DNA of 64,000 nt, from NCBI GenBank assembly GCA_009760855.2, contig WPIO01000048.1, forward strand, positions 2,267,001-2,331,000. Direction: 5' to 3'. Below the pieces are notes generated by a model. That model was not told where the DNA came from. It ran no database searches and saw only the letters and a list, made by a program, of their open reading frames with translations. A program made the translations under genes and the position numbers. Below, piece by piece: positions 11,481 through 22,275 of the stretch (the stretch's first letter is position 1; every line of letters starts with the position of its first letter). The DNA comes from Cristatella mucedo. Taxonomy: Eukaryota; Bryozoa; Phylactolaemata; Cristatellidae.

Positions 11481-11699
11481 CTAAAACGAAAATGCGACAG
11501 AACGATTCACGGATCTGTATGCTACTGTGGCTACACAGTTCTCAAAGCCAAGTGCTAAACGGCAGCACCTGTTCCATGGCGAACGGTGCTTAAGCTCAAC
11601 AGCACCGATGCTTCCGACTAAAGTAGTAGGAGGTGGCTGCAGTGAATGCAAGCACAGCACATACACACACACACAACACACACACGGACTATTTGCGAC

Positions 11700-11945
11700 G
11701 ACCCAGCAAATGCTATGATAAACAAAAGTATTTTTTGCTTCTTTTTAAAATGGAGTCAGAAGAGCTGGTGGTACGGTGCTTACAGCCTGTTTGGGAAGTG
11801 ATTCTCAGAGGTAGGTTGAAGGAAGAGAATAAAGGGACCTAAACGTGAGTGAAAACACTTTGAAATCGATGCGATGCTTAATGGTAAGTCTGAAGTTCGG
11901 CAAGAAGTGATGTGATGTGGAAGCTGTGGCGCTCGATGCATGGAT
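11700..11945 (-). mobile_element. LINE-2 fragment
   Basis: Nucleotide similarity to the LINE-2 ORF end: AAATGCTATGATAAA near 11710 parallels AAATGCTGTGATAAA at 8008, and GAGCTGGTGGTACGG parallels GCGGGTGGTAC at 8740. It contains internal deletions and no open frame. Confidence 0.5.
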
Positions 11946-12343
11946 CACACGTCCAAGCAGGCCCAGATTTTTGCAATTATGCATAGCTCCGTGGAAATAT
12001 TGTGGTCATCTAGTGAAAGGTCACTTTGGAACAGGACACCAAAATTTCGTGAATATGCACAGGAGATATGCTGGCAGAGCCGGTTCGTGAATAGGTTTGC
12101 CAATTTCCGATTAGCACTAGGCTTCCTGCAGATGCTATGCTACACGAGATATGCCGGCAGAGACGATTTTGAGCATTAAGCATTGCAATTTCTGAGTCAC
12201 ACTTATCTTGCTCAAAACTAGTAATTTATTTTCATCGTCATTCAATTTGACAAAGTTTGTTGCCAGCCATGTGCGAATGCCTGCAATATCTGCAGCAAGA
12301 GAGTTAAGAGAGTTTAACGTGCTGAAAGGCTACTAAGGATCGG

Positions 12344-12525
12344 TGACCCACGATGGCACACTAGGTAAGGTGGTTGCTTTTCATGACCTCGGTCCGAGGC
12401 CATGGGTTCGAAACCTGCGGTCGGCGATGCTTTATTGCCGACGCAAGCAGTGGTGATAGCCGTAAAGGCTCTTCTGTCTCTATACAAAAGAGGCTGTTGA
12501 ATCAGCGCAGGATTTTTTAGGTTCA
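12344..12525 (+). mobile_element. SINE-2 copy (tRNA-derived)
   Basis: The head reads GATGGCACACTAGGTAAGGTGG (A-box-like), then a tRNA-like arm ending in GGGTTCGAAACC (B box GGTTCGANNCC). A non-tRNA body follows with GTGGTGATAGCCGTAAAGGCTC and a conserved end GAGGCTGTTGAATCAGC. It abuts the minus-strand LINE RT fragment, apparently inserted into it. Seven other copies are in the window. Confidence 0.85.
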
Positions 12526-12715
12526 AAACACAGGTACAGCTGTGTGTCATCTGCATTGGAATGAATGCCTAGATTGAGCTCGGGGATCACATCGGGAAGA
12601 CTGAAAGTATAAACTGTGAAAATAAGTGGACCAAGCAGAGAGCCCTTAGGTACTCCATACTTCAGAGGTTCATCGGAGATCACACCAGTCAACATTGAAA
12701 TCGCTACTTAAAAAG
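12526..12715 (-). mobile_element. LINE reverse-transcriptase fragment (YADD region)
   Basis: The minus-strand translation has GVPKGSLLGPLIF and NADDTQLYLCF, the RT motifs GVPQGSVLGPLLF and YADDTQLY with substitutions, including Tyr to Asn before ADD. It is probably the continuation of the LINE piece at 14755-15830, separated by the inserted sequence at 12.7-14.75 kb. Confidence 0.7.
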
Positions 12716-13149
12716 GCCGTAATCTGTAGCATCTAGGTGTTCTGAACACGAATATAACCATAATTTTTTATTGGCTCTCATTTTGAAAATATTTCATATA
12801 GTTCATGTTCTATGTTTCACCGTGTAAATTTACCCAGTAGGACTGCAGCAACATCCTGAGTAAGTCTAGACTGATGTAATATTGCATCGCATTGCATAAT
12901 ACCATCATGCACAAATTATTCAAGAGTTGCATCGTTTCTGATGCAATGCAATACTACTGCCAGGCAGGCTGTTGTGGTAAGCTAATGTCATAAAGCCCAG
13001 TCGGAAAGGTTGAGCATTTAAAACATTTCAGACTTTGTGCGAGGCAGTTTAAGCTACTGCTATGTGAACCTGTCATTATTTTATCCGTTGAGGTACAATA
13101 CAAAACAGTAATACCTCGAAAGTGTGTTAACATCGTGGACAGTTTTTGC

Positions 13150-14560
13150 TATATTTGTAGGGAAGTGATATTTGCCAACCAGAAGACAAGTATCACTTCT
13201 CGAGTGGAGGAAAGCATATCATCTTTACTGCAGATGCAAGGTTGGTGATCAAGACCAGCCTCGGCCCGGCATATATACCGTGCTACATGCAAAACGCAGC
13301 TTTCACAGTGGTTGAATGGCAAAAGACCACCAATGCCGTATGCAGTCCCCGTGGTGTGGAGGGAGCCATGCAACCCCATAAATGACTGTTACTTCTGCTT
13401 GGTTCCTCCTCTTTCCGGCAGAATAATGAAGCAAAGAAAAGTCAAGAATCGTCTAACCAAACATTCCGTCTGCACTGAGACCAGTTCCACACAGTGAGAA
13501 ACTTGCTATTCCAGAGCCTCCAGCAGAATATTCTCCTGATCCATCTGATGAGGACAAGGGTGAATCAATCTGCTCTTCTCCTGGTACATTAACATGCAGT
13601 GATCCCGATTTCCACTGTGGTGCATCATCAACCCCACACAGAATAACACAATAGGAACTAAAAAACGACCTAGTTTGTGATTTGGAATTATCCAAGAACA
13701 AGGCAGAGTTGCTAGAATCAAGACTCCAACAATGGAATCTTCTCGAAGGTGTCATAATTACTTTATATCGAAAGCGCCACTAGACTTGGAGCCTTTCTTC
13801 AGAAAGAAAAGTAATTTAGTATTCTGCTCCGATATTGTGGGCCTCATGAACGCCTTACAAATTACCCATGACCCATAAGAATGGAGATTATTGCAGACTC
13901 TTCAAAACTGAGTCTTAAGCCAGTACTTTTCAGCAATGGAAACCGTCTTCCATCTATTCCAGTGGCGCATACTGACCATATGAAAGCGACTAGGATAACT
14001 TGAGGCAGCTACTGAATTCCATTGAGTAGAACAAGTACAGCTGGCAACTCTGTGGTGATTTGAAGGAAGTTGCCCTTTTAATGGGACTGCAGCAGGGATA
14101 TATAAAATACATGCGTTTCTTATGTGAGTGGAATAGCCGAGCAAGAGAACTGCACTACTTTCGGAAGGAATGCACTCGCAGACAAATGTAGCAGTTGAAG
14201 AGAAGAATATCCAGCACCCAGCGCTGGTCTGCTACCACCCCTTAGCATCAAACTAGGTTTGATGAATAACTTCGTGAGAGCCATGGACCGGACTTTGCCA
14301 GCTTTCCAATACCTGCATACAAAATTCCTTCGACTCACCGAAGCAAATATTAAAGAGGGAGTTTTGTGGGTCCAGATTCGAAAGCACTTAAAAGATGACC
14401 GATTCAACAACTTGCTACATGGCGACCACAACAATAGAACAAAGATACCAGGGAAAATGGTCCACTTCAAAGCTGGATGACTATTGCTGGGCACTCCCCA
14501 GAGATGCTCTCAAACACCTGTACAAGAGAGAGACAAAAAAATCCATGACGTAGTCTATGA
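13150..14560 (+). pseudogene. Decayed gene of a dispersed invertebrate transposon-associated family
   Basis: Plus-strand pieces in different frames match an uncharacterised protein family that I recall as highly repeated in arthropod and other invertebrate genomes. At 13312-13420 it reads MPYAVPVVWREP..DCYFCL. Near 13840-13890 it reads GLMNALQITHDP and EWRLLQT. Near 14190-14290 it has a VEEKNIQHPAL-like stretch, then MMNNFVRAMDRTLPAFQYL. At 14440-14550 it reads RYQGKWSTSKLDDYCWALPRD. The order fits the family, but many frameshifts and stops break it. It lies between two parts of a minus-strand LINE and probably inserted there. The function of the family is unknown to me. Confidence 0.6.
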
Positions 14561-14754
14561 CTTCATTTTTACAGGTATTAACCAGAGGCCTATTACTATT
14601 GACATGCATTTCGCGATGCAAACATTAATTTAGTTGAGATTACAAAAAAGCAGAGCCAATTTTGCAATTACTCATATTCGTGTTGAGCCCATAACAATGG
14701 ATAAGAAATAACTAATCTTATTTCAGTAACGTGACTTTTGTAAAAGTTTGTTGA

Positions 14755-15066
14755 CCAGTGTCTTTGTTCGTTCACATTAACAGTCTGGAGTCTACCACTG
14801 AGTTAGAATCTGACAGTGCAGTGCCAGCGATGCCTAAGCAAGATGAAAGGCCCTTGAGAAAGACTTGGTGGTCAATAGTATACAATGCTGTCGTAAGATC
14901 ACGCAAAACAGCAGAGACCTTACCTAAATCTGTGTTCCTGAGGTCTTTATAAACCTGAAGCAATGCTGAATCTGGAGGGAGTAGCTTGAAAACCTGACTG
15001 GAGCTTACAGACTAGGTTTGAAGTTTTGAGATACGAGTTTAGCTGGTCTGCCACTACTCGCTCCAG
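14755..15066 (-). mobile_element. LINE reverse-transcriptase fragment
   Basis: The minus-strand translation includes DLTTALYTIDHQVFLKGLSS, equivalent to the RT motif DLSAAFDTIDHxxLLxRL. It joins upstream to 15195-15830 across a SINE-1 insertion. Confidence 0.7.
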
Positions 15067-15195
15067 TATAAAATATAATTCATTTCCATAGCGCCCCAAG
15101 AGAACTTAATCTCTATTCAGGCGCTTCACATATGCCTCGGGGCTCGAGCCCACGATCTCAGCCAGACCTTGGTCGGGGAGGGCATCTTAAGCATT
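15066..15195 (-). mobile_element. SINE-1 copy inserted in a LINE
   Basis: In minus orientation it shows the SINE-1 layout: tRNA-like head with GGTCTGGCTGAGATCGTGGGCTCGAGCCC (degenerate B box), then TGAAGCGCCTGAATAGAGATTAAGTTCTCTTGGGGCGCTATG. It interrupts the LINE reading frame. Confidence 0.75.
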
Positions 15196-15830
15196 GGATC
15201 AAACCAGCTAGTATCTTTAATAGCAATGGCAGTAGGGAGACTGGGTAAAAGTTGTTTAAGTTCTCCTGCTCTAGTGCCGCCTTCTTAATGAGTAGCCTAA
15301 CCACAAAAAGGTGTAGGGAATGACCTGAGGTGTTTAAAAGGTGTAGGGAATGACCTGAGGCTAAGGATATATTTATTATCTTTGTTACGCATGGCAGCCC
15401 CAGATCTATGCATGGCAGAAGAACAATAGTTTTAGGGTCTAGAAGGCTTGTACTCTTCCTAGGCTGGGTGATGACCTTCAAGATGAGGTCACTGGCCTCC
15501 TTGAATGGCAATATTGGAGGGAGATGAATCCAGTGGGGATGTTATACCTTTATGGATGGAATGTCTGACCTTGTCTATCGTGATCTTTTGCATGCTTTCT
15601 TAAGCTTGCACTTAGTACATCAAGCTAGTTTAATGTTTCCTTTAAACCATAGGTTATCTGAGCGAGGTCGCATAGTGTGCTTAGTCAAAGGTGCAAATTC
15701 GTCAAGAACCGCAGCTATTGTCGCATAGCAGCATTCTGTCAGTGGGGACAGGTCGAAAGAAGGAAGGCTTGAGCAGCAGGGACAGGGAGGTATTTTCGTG
15801 AGGACAGCATCCATGTGAAGGGTCTTAAGG
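15195..15830 (-). mobile_element. LINE fragment: EN-RT linker and RT start
   Basis: On the minus strand 15511-15200 reads a stretch with LPCIDLGLPCVTKIINISLASG and VSLLPLLLKIL, the start of a CR1/L2 RT. 15760-15620 gives VLDEFAPLTKHTMRPR..LWFKGN, the endonuclease-RT linker. A 30-bp unit (AAGGTGTAGGGAATGACCTGAGG plus spacer) is tandemly duplicated at 15306-15360 within it. Confidence 0.7.
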
Positions 15831-15837
15831 TTATACG

Positions 15838-15924
<87 letters not shown>

Positions 15925-15976
15925 TGCACACGCACGCGCGCACACGCACGTAAGCACGTGCACACACATACACATA
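15838..15976 (+). repeat. (CA)n microsatellite
   Basis: About 83 bp of perfect CA followed by a CG/CA variant stretch (CACGCGCGCACACGC). It lies in SLCO intron 3 next to a LINE fragment. Confidence 0.97.
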
Positions 15977-16698
15977 GCAGGCCACTCATTCACGAGAGAG
16001 TTCCTGCAGTGAAGCTTTCTTTCAAGCTGCTTTCCGGCAGACTACTCTCCTGCCTGGGATCCTCGTTTGATAACTATATTAGCGCTGCTAGTCAATGTAC
16101 ACGAAGGCTGCACGCACTCATTGGATGCACATGCTCCATAATTTGCACATCGTTGTGCAGCAAACGTTCGACGCTGCGTCAGAGTAGGCTACGACAGACA
16201 ACGACCCAAAGCAGTGAGGCGCACATGCGCCACAGTGTGTGCACGGGTGAGGGTAATCCCTGAGGTGAGGCTGCCTGTCTCAGCAGATATCTAGCCCAGC
16301 GAGCGACTCGTCTGTCCACATAATCAATGCACTGCAGCTTTTCAATGCTCAGCTCACAACCAAGCGGCGGCATTAACACATTGGGTATGCATGAGCCGAG
16401 CGATTGCACCAGTGTGGTGGCAACAGCAGCAGTGGCAGCAAAGGCTCGTCAGTCCTGAAGTTTTCCGGGATCTCAAGGCAGCTAGCACAATGATCAAGTC
16501 AGCTAGCTCAATGATCAAGTTGCTAACCACTGCTGAGTGATCGGATTGCTACCCTGCCGGCAGCCCAATGCTGTGGCAGGAGCAGGCTGCAGCCTGGCAG
16601 CTTGTGGGACTAATTGGCAGCATCAGGTACTACTAGCAGCAGAGGGTGCAGGCTCAGCCAGGGGCCAGTCTGACCTCAGCTCAGGAGCCTGGAGGGTG

Positions 16699-16857
<159 letters not shown>

Positions 16858-17535
16858 AGCAGCCAGCAGCAGCAGCCAGCAGCCAGCAGCTGTCGGTTTA
16901 GAAGAACGCAGCAGCAACGGGATCTAATCGGAAATATGCTGTGACATTAAAAAGAAAATTTCCTGTCATAAGGCGGCAGAGCTAGTGAGAAGCTGCCCGG
17001 CAGCGGGCGATCACCGTGCCGAGCCCCTTAACCAGCACGGATGCTGTACAGCACACAGAGAAAACGTCAAAATGCTATAGAAAAAACTGCCTCGCCGAGT
17101 CTGTGTAACACACCATTCGTGCACTTCCTCTTTTTTCGGCTTTCACTCTGCGGTTTCATTTAATACAGCTTGCTTTTTTGGTTTGGCCAGGGAAGGGGGA
17201 GGGCAAAAAATATGCTTCTCACGTGCACCTACGAATGCCTCATTCTAGCCTGGCTTCGACAAAATTGTCCTGAACACCAGGATGGGCAGCCGAATAAGCG
17301 CAGTACGCAGGTTCAAGACGCTCGGGTCGGTAGCGCCAGTTTCCATGAGGTTATCGGCTTCCGGCGTGTGATCGACGATACAGGCACGTGTGCAAGGAGG
17401 GGGGAGGGTGGGTTGGCTATAACAAGCTCAGGCTTCTTTTGCACCAGCCACTAATTTGACTCGGGCGTTTCATTTAAGCTGTGCCTCAAGCCTAACTCTT
17501 CCTTCTTTGGTGATCATGCCTTTACTTCCAAGGTA

Positions 17536-17841
17536 CTATATTTTTACGAATATAAGCCACACATTTTTCTAATTTAAAAATAAACCTGCGACTTATACAC
17601 TGGGAGTCAGTGTCAGTCATTGCATACAGTGAAAGTGACGATTCAGGCATTGACAATGTTGCAGAAGACTATGAAGATGCTAGCAGAGATATTGATGACT
17701 AGTTTCTTGCTGTGATGATTAAAGCAAACTTGTGTTAATACAAAATGAGCTACATATTCAGTAATAGTATTTTTCAATAAAAAAAAATTCAAAAATATTG
17801 TTCATAAATTTAGGGTGCGACTTATACTCGGAAAATCACGG
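17536..17841. mobile_element. pogo-like MITE (Tc1/mariner group)
   Basis: The ends are inverted: CTATATTTTTACGAATATAAGCCACAC at 17536 against the reverse complement of GTGCGACTTATACTCGGAAAATCACGG ending at 17841. Both are flanked by TA. Inside, a short plus-strand acidic stretch (SDDSGIDNVAEDYEDAS, then a stop near 17700) looks like the acidic C-terminus of a pogo-type transposase. It is 306 bp and non-autonomous. Confidence 0.55.
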
Positions 17842-18112
17842 TACTTACAGTTTGCAGCTATCAACTGACTTATATCTGGAGACTCCCTGACTAAACGACA
17901 GTCCAGCCAATCTTCACGGCATTTGCACTTTGTCTGCATCGACTTTCTAGTGGGTGCAGCAACCGCACAAGTTATAGCTTCAAAGACAATCAAATCAGTT
18001 GATACGCTTTCTTTCCAGCTAACTCGAGGTGTCCGGGAAGAGCTTATTGGTTTTCCTAAGAGGGCAATTATTATTTTTTATAGTTATAATTGTACTGCCA
18101 TAAAAAAATACT

Positions 18113-18287
18113 AGCTGATTCAACAGCCCATTTTTGTATAGCGACAGAAGAGCCTTGGCGGCTATCACCACCGCTTGCAGTGGCGATACAGAATCGCCCA
18201 CCACAGGATTCGAACCCACGACCTCGGGGCCGAGGTCGTGAAAAGCAATCCCCTTACCTAGCAAGCCATTACGGCTCACCAAGTTTT
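18113..18287 (-). mobile_element. SINE-2 copy
   Basis: The minus strand reads TGAGCCGTAATGGCTTGCTAGGTAAGG, then a B box GTGGGTTCGAATCC, GTGGTGATAGCCGCCAAGGCTC and ends GGGCTGTTGAATCAGC. It lies in SLCO intron 3. Confidence 0.85.
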
Positions 18288-18289
18288 TA

Positions 18290-20147
18290 TTACAAGCCAA
18301 ATATTGTCAAAAAGGCAACACTCAATCAATTCAGTGTCGACCAAGACTTATAAACAGCCAAGCTGATGTCGCAGCAGGCTGACATGGTCTAGTTTGCGAC
18401 CACCGCCCTCTCGCCTTCTCGGCGGCAATCTGAGCTCAGACTCATCTCACTGCTGCCGGCAGGCACTCGTATCTTTGCCGGCAATCATGGCAATACTAAC
18501 GAGCTTTCCAATCATTGAGCAACACAATCACAGTACTGCTTGCCGAAGCTGCTGACATTGCAGCAGACAGGTAGCATCCCACAGGAGTAGGATAACGAAC
18601 TGCTGCAGGCAGTTACAACGACAACCTAAAGAATAGTCTTCTAAAGAATACAGTAAAACACCCTGCACCCTGGGCAAGCCAGCGCGACATATGTAACACT
18701 GACTAGGAAGCAATTTGAGCCTGGGACAATTTTCGAATCTCCAGAAGCACTTCCTCATGCTGGCACAACTAGCAGACAAACACATGTTAAACACAAAGCA
18801 GCTGTCGCAAGTCACCGACTAGAATCCTGCTAGGTGCATGGGCAGAAACCTGACAAGTAGGAGGCAAGAATCTCAATAGCCAATGAATCGAACACCGGCT
18901 GAAAAATTTTGGGACACAGCCAAGTGCCGTTCCGTCCTGGTGAGGGCGTCACGGGGCAGGTTGGGATCTCGTCTAGGCCAATGCAGCCAATAGCCAACTG
19001 CAGGGTCTCACGGTGAAATTCTTGCAGGGGGGGGGGCGGCACTCATGCTGCACGTGCATGCCAAGATCGACGCTAGAGAAAGCTGCTTGCTCGCGTTTGT
19101 CGGCTTGGGCATGTGAGCCAGCTGGTAGCCGGCCCCCCCTGATGGGCGGCTTGCTCTGAGTAAATCTGGTGCTCTGCTGGCAACAGATAGAGCAAGTGGA
19201 GGCTCCAACCCACAGATTAAGTTGGCAGAAGGTTAGTTAGAGGCTAGAAGCAGTACTTCGACTTCCGACATCCCCCAGACCGCCCCCTACCTTCGGCTCG
19301 CCTTAAAAAGAAGCCATGCATCTAAGCGACCGAGCGGCTAGGGCGAGCTTCAACTGGTTTGCAGCAGGCATCAGGATTGTCGATGCTCGAGGCAGATGAG
19401 ACGCTAAACCGTCTATGACAGAGCAGCACAACGACTGCTGTACAAACGCCAAGCTTTGGCAACAGTTAAAATCGACACAGCAGGCTCGGCATTGGCAAGT
19501 TAATTGCCAAGTGCACACTGCAACTCATCGACAAGGTTAGAATAACAGGGTCGGCCTAAGAGCAGTTGAATCACACAGCTATTGCAAACAGCAGCAACCA
19601 AGCGATGACATTAACACGGTCGGCCTAAGAGCAGTTGAATCACACAGCTATTGCAAACAGCAGCAACCAAGCGATGACATTAACGAGATGTGACCGGCAC
19701 AGAAACCATCGTCTGGGGGCAAAGGCTCATCATTATCGGCTGATGTCGATTCAACAATACCAGCTTAGAACACGACGATGTGAATGATAAGACAGATGCA
19801 CATGGGCATAGTACATTGAACAACATTAAAACAGCATTCAGTTTTATAGCAACCAGTATGGCCTGCTTCCAGTCCAGAGTGGTCCCATTCAAAGTAAATG
19901 TGAATGGTGGTGGGCGCCCGGGTGACAACAGCCTCACACAAGATGTGCCAGCCAAAAAGTGACCATTACCCAGGCAAGGGCTAAAGTGAACAAAGGGCAG
20001 AACAGTAATGCCATGATAAAAACGGCGATTATAGTTTTAAGATAAATATTCCAAGCACCAATAGGATTCTGCTTACCGTGTGAAAACAGAAAAGTGTTAT
20101 CTTTTAACAAGAGTCGTGATCAGCAAAGGCCTCGCTAACAGTTGCAC

Positions 20148-20150
<3 letters not shown>
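18290..20150. other. Intronic stretch without recognised genes; one 69-bp tandem duplication
   Basis: No conserved protein or repeat family was recognised. The only clear structure is a 69-bp direct duplication at about 19546-19684 (GGTCGGCCTAAGAGCAGTTG repeats at 69-base spacing), almost identical, hence young. It is part of SLCO intron 3. Confidence 0.7.

Positions 20151-20151
<1 letters not shown>

Positions 20152-20236
<85 letters not shown>
20152..20236 (+). repeat. (GA)n microsatellite
   Basis: About 80 bp of near-perfect GA, 85 bases beyond the 3' end of SLCO exon 3, inside intron 3. Confidence 0.97.
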
Positions 20237-20320
20237 GAGAACGAGTCAAACAGCTCCGAGAAGGTGACACACAAGATCAGACTCGAGCCAGCACTAAGCA
20301 GCTAGTGCATAGGAGCTTAC

Positions 20321-20887
20321 TTTTGGCTGTGGGGTGCCGGCTTTCTTTAGCTTCGAGATCCCTTCCTCCGGCACTCTTGTCAGATGACTTCCGGTCGTCC
20401 GGCATGCAGCCAGCAGCGGCTGGTGAGCCCAGAAAGCCCTCAGATTCAGGCGCTGTGCCTGCGGTGGCGACTGCTGCTGCTGCTGTGGAGGTAGCAGGTG
20501 CCGTGCTGAGTGCAGCACACTGCAAGCAGCAGCAGCTAGGCTGACGATTCGCAAGGACAGACGTGCCAGAGTGGCAGCTGCAGGCCAGCAAACCTAATTC
20601 GGACGGCCCTCCGCCGTGGTGAGACACGGCGCTACTCTCGCAGCCAAGAATCTTGAGCGGCGCCTCATAGTCGGCAAGTTCATCATCGATTCCGTCGCCT
20701 TTGCAAGCTTTCAGCGATTCCAGCGATTCGTCTTGTTTCTGATCCTGATCCGCCAGGCAGTCACGGCTCAGGCGTTCCGGAAAGAAGAACAGGGGCACGG
20801 CCAGCAGCAGTATGGCCAAGCCGCAGCACAGGTAGCCGAGCCACCAGGCCCCGATCCAGCGGCTATCCTCAGCAGAGAACGGGACGT
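20321..20887 (-). CDS. SLCO/OATP transporter, coding exon 3 (OATP signature, TM6, long loop)
   Basis: 567-bp exon, residues 273-462. The acceptor is TTCTGCAG|AC and the donor CCAAAA|GTAAGC; both ends are phase 1. It opens with DVPFSAEDSRWIGAWWLGYL, which contains the OATP superfamily signature (D/ExRWxGAWWxGF/L) before TM6. TM6 follows (CCGLAILLLAVPLFFFPE). The remaining ~150 residues form a cytoplasmic loop: acidic/Lys-rich first (DQDQKQDESLES), then Ala/Ser/Cys-rich low-complexity, before exon 4 resumes the conserved pre-TM7 block. Family loops here are, as I recall, roughly a third of that length. An earlier internal donor could shorten it, so cDNA would be needed to fix the 3' boundary; the signature part is secure. 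Confidence 0.87.
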
Positions 20888-21141
20888 CTGCAGAATCGAA
20901 TGGAATAATGGCACGAGCCAGTGATACTGGGGAACAGTTTCAGCAGGCAAGCAGCAACTCGGGAGCAAACAAAGCTGCTGACTCTTTTTTCATCAACAAT
21001 AACTAACAGCCACGACCAACTTTACGTGTATGTATATATATATACATAAATATACCGTAAGGGGCTAAAGTGTGCTTTGCTTTGACCCTGGACGAGGCTC
21101 CTCACCTCACCTCTAGTGGGCACAAAACACCAGCCGCTTAC

Positions 21142-21228
21142 CTGTGAAGTCCGTGTAGGTGCTCAGAGAGGCAGCTGCTATGCTGTACCCGACGGCTGGA
21201 CTCAGCTGATAGAGCGCATAGAATACGC
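21142..21228 (-). CDS. SLCO/OATP transporter, coding exon 2 (TM5)
   Basis: 87-bp exon, residues 244-273. The acceptor is CTCATTTCAG|GC and the donor CACAG|GTAAG. It is phase 1 at both ends (A|GC Ser with exon 1; G|AC Asp with exon 3). The joined sequence SFYQSVFYALYQLSPAVGYS corresponds to the family block YxGIxxAxxxxGPAxGF at TM5. It ends STYTDF ahead of the signature exon. Intron 2, between exons 2 and 3, is only 254 bp. Confidence 0.88.
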
Positions 21229-22051
21229 CTGAAATGAGCGTGCCGTGTCGTGACAGGGTGACAACAGACAACCAAAATGCAAGGCACACAGATGCCATCG
21301 GCCCACTGGTCTAAATAAAAAAACCACATAAAATGAAACAAAAAGCTAATGCCAAGAGATGCATCAGAGCTGGCCGATGTCAACTTCCAGTTTGCCAGAG
21401 AGCTAGGGAGCCTCTCTCCCCAACCGAGGTCACTTTGGCTTGCAAAAACATCAGCCCAAACACGGCTGCTGCATACAAGCAGCTGGCAGTTGCCATTGGA
21501 TATCACCACCGCTCGATGCCAACTAGTCTGCTGCTCTAGCTGCTGGCAGACGTTAATTTCGAGCGAACCGTCTGCTTTATTGTGTAAGATTTAGTTACCT
21601 TGTGTGCGATCACTAACTGCCTGCAGCCAGATACTTAGCTACTTGAACATGTTTGAGTGAATTTGCCGGCAGCCTTGCTATATGGTAACTCCCAAAGTAG
21701 AGTCCACTCCCTTCGTGCTGGCTGTGAACTGCCATAGGCATTGAGAAGGGTAGCCAATGGGCCCTGGCCTCCTTCCTCCCCGTGACTGAGCAAATCGGGT
21801 GGTGTGCTCCGACCGACTCAGCTAATTCAGTCTTGCCAATGATGGGCTGCCTCTGGCAAGGACAAGGTCTGACAAATATAAGCTCAATTTAGGCCACGCC
21901 CCGGCCAAATACCGACAGCCCTACTAGCTTGGCCTCAAAAATAATAATAATGATAATGATCTTTTGCATGGCACCCAAAGTGAACCCAATCATAATCGAA
22001 CTGCTTTACAACTGGTTGAATGAAAAGCAATAATCAAGAGTCAATGCGAAG

Positions 22052-22125
22052 CAAGACATAATAATAATAATAATACACTTGATAGAGCGCCCTCAGATAA
22101 CTCTCTTTCTAGGTGCTTCACATTT
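22052..22125 (-). mobile_element. LINE-2 3' tail fragment
   Basis: ATAATAATAATAATACACTTGATAGAGCGCCCTCAGATAACTC is the reverse complement of the LINE-2 tail. It is truncated after about 75 bases and directly followed by a SINE-1 copy. Confidence 0.75.
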
Positions 22126-22132
22126 GACATCA

Positions 22133-22275
22133 TGCTGGTTTGGCCCAGTGGTTAATGTGCTCACCCCAACCAAGGTCTGGCCGAGGTCGTGGGCTCGAGC
22201 CCCCATGGTATAGGTGAAGCGCTTGAACCGAAATTTAAGTTCTCTTAGGGCGTTATACAAATGAATTACATATTA
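22133..22275 (+). mobile_element. SINE-1 copy (tRNA-like head, LINE-2-like tail)
   Basis: The best SINE-1 copy in the window. The A-box-like head is TTTGGCCCAGTGGTTAATG and the B-box-like part GAGGTCGTGGGCTCGAGCCCC. The tail is GTGAAGCGCTTGAACCGAAATTTAAGTTCTCTTAGGGCGTTATACAAATG and runs into AT-rich sequence. The tail resembles the LINE-2 3' end. Confidence 0.8.
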
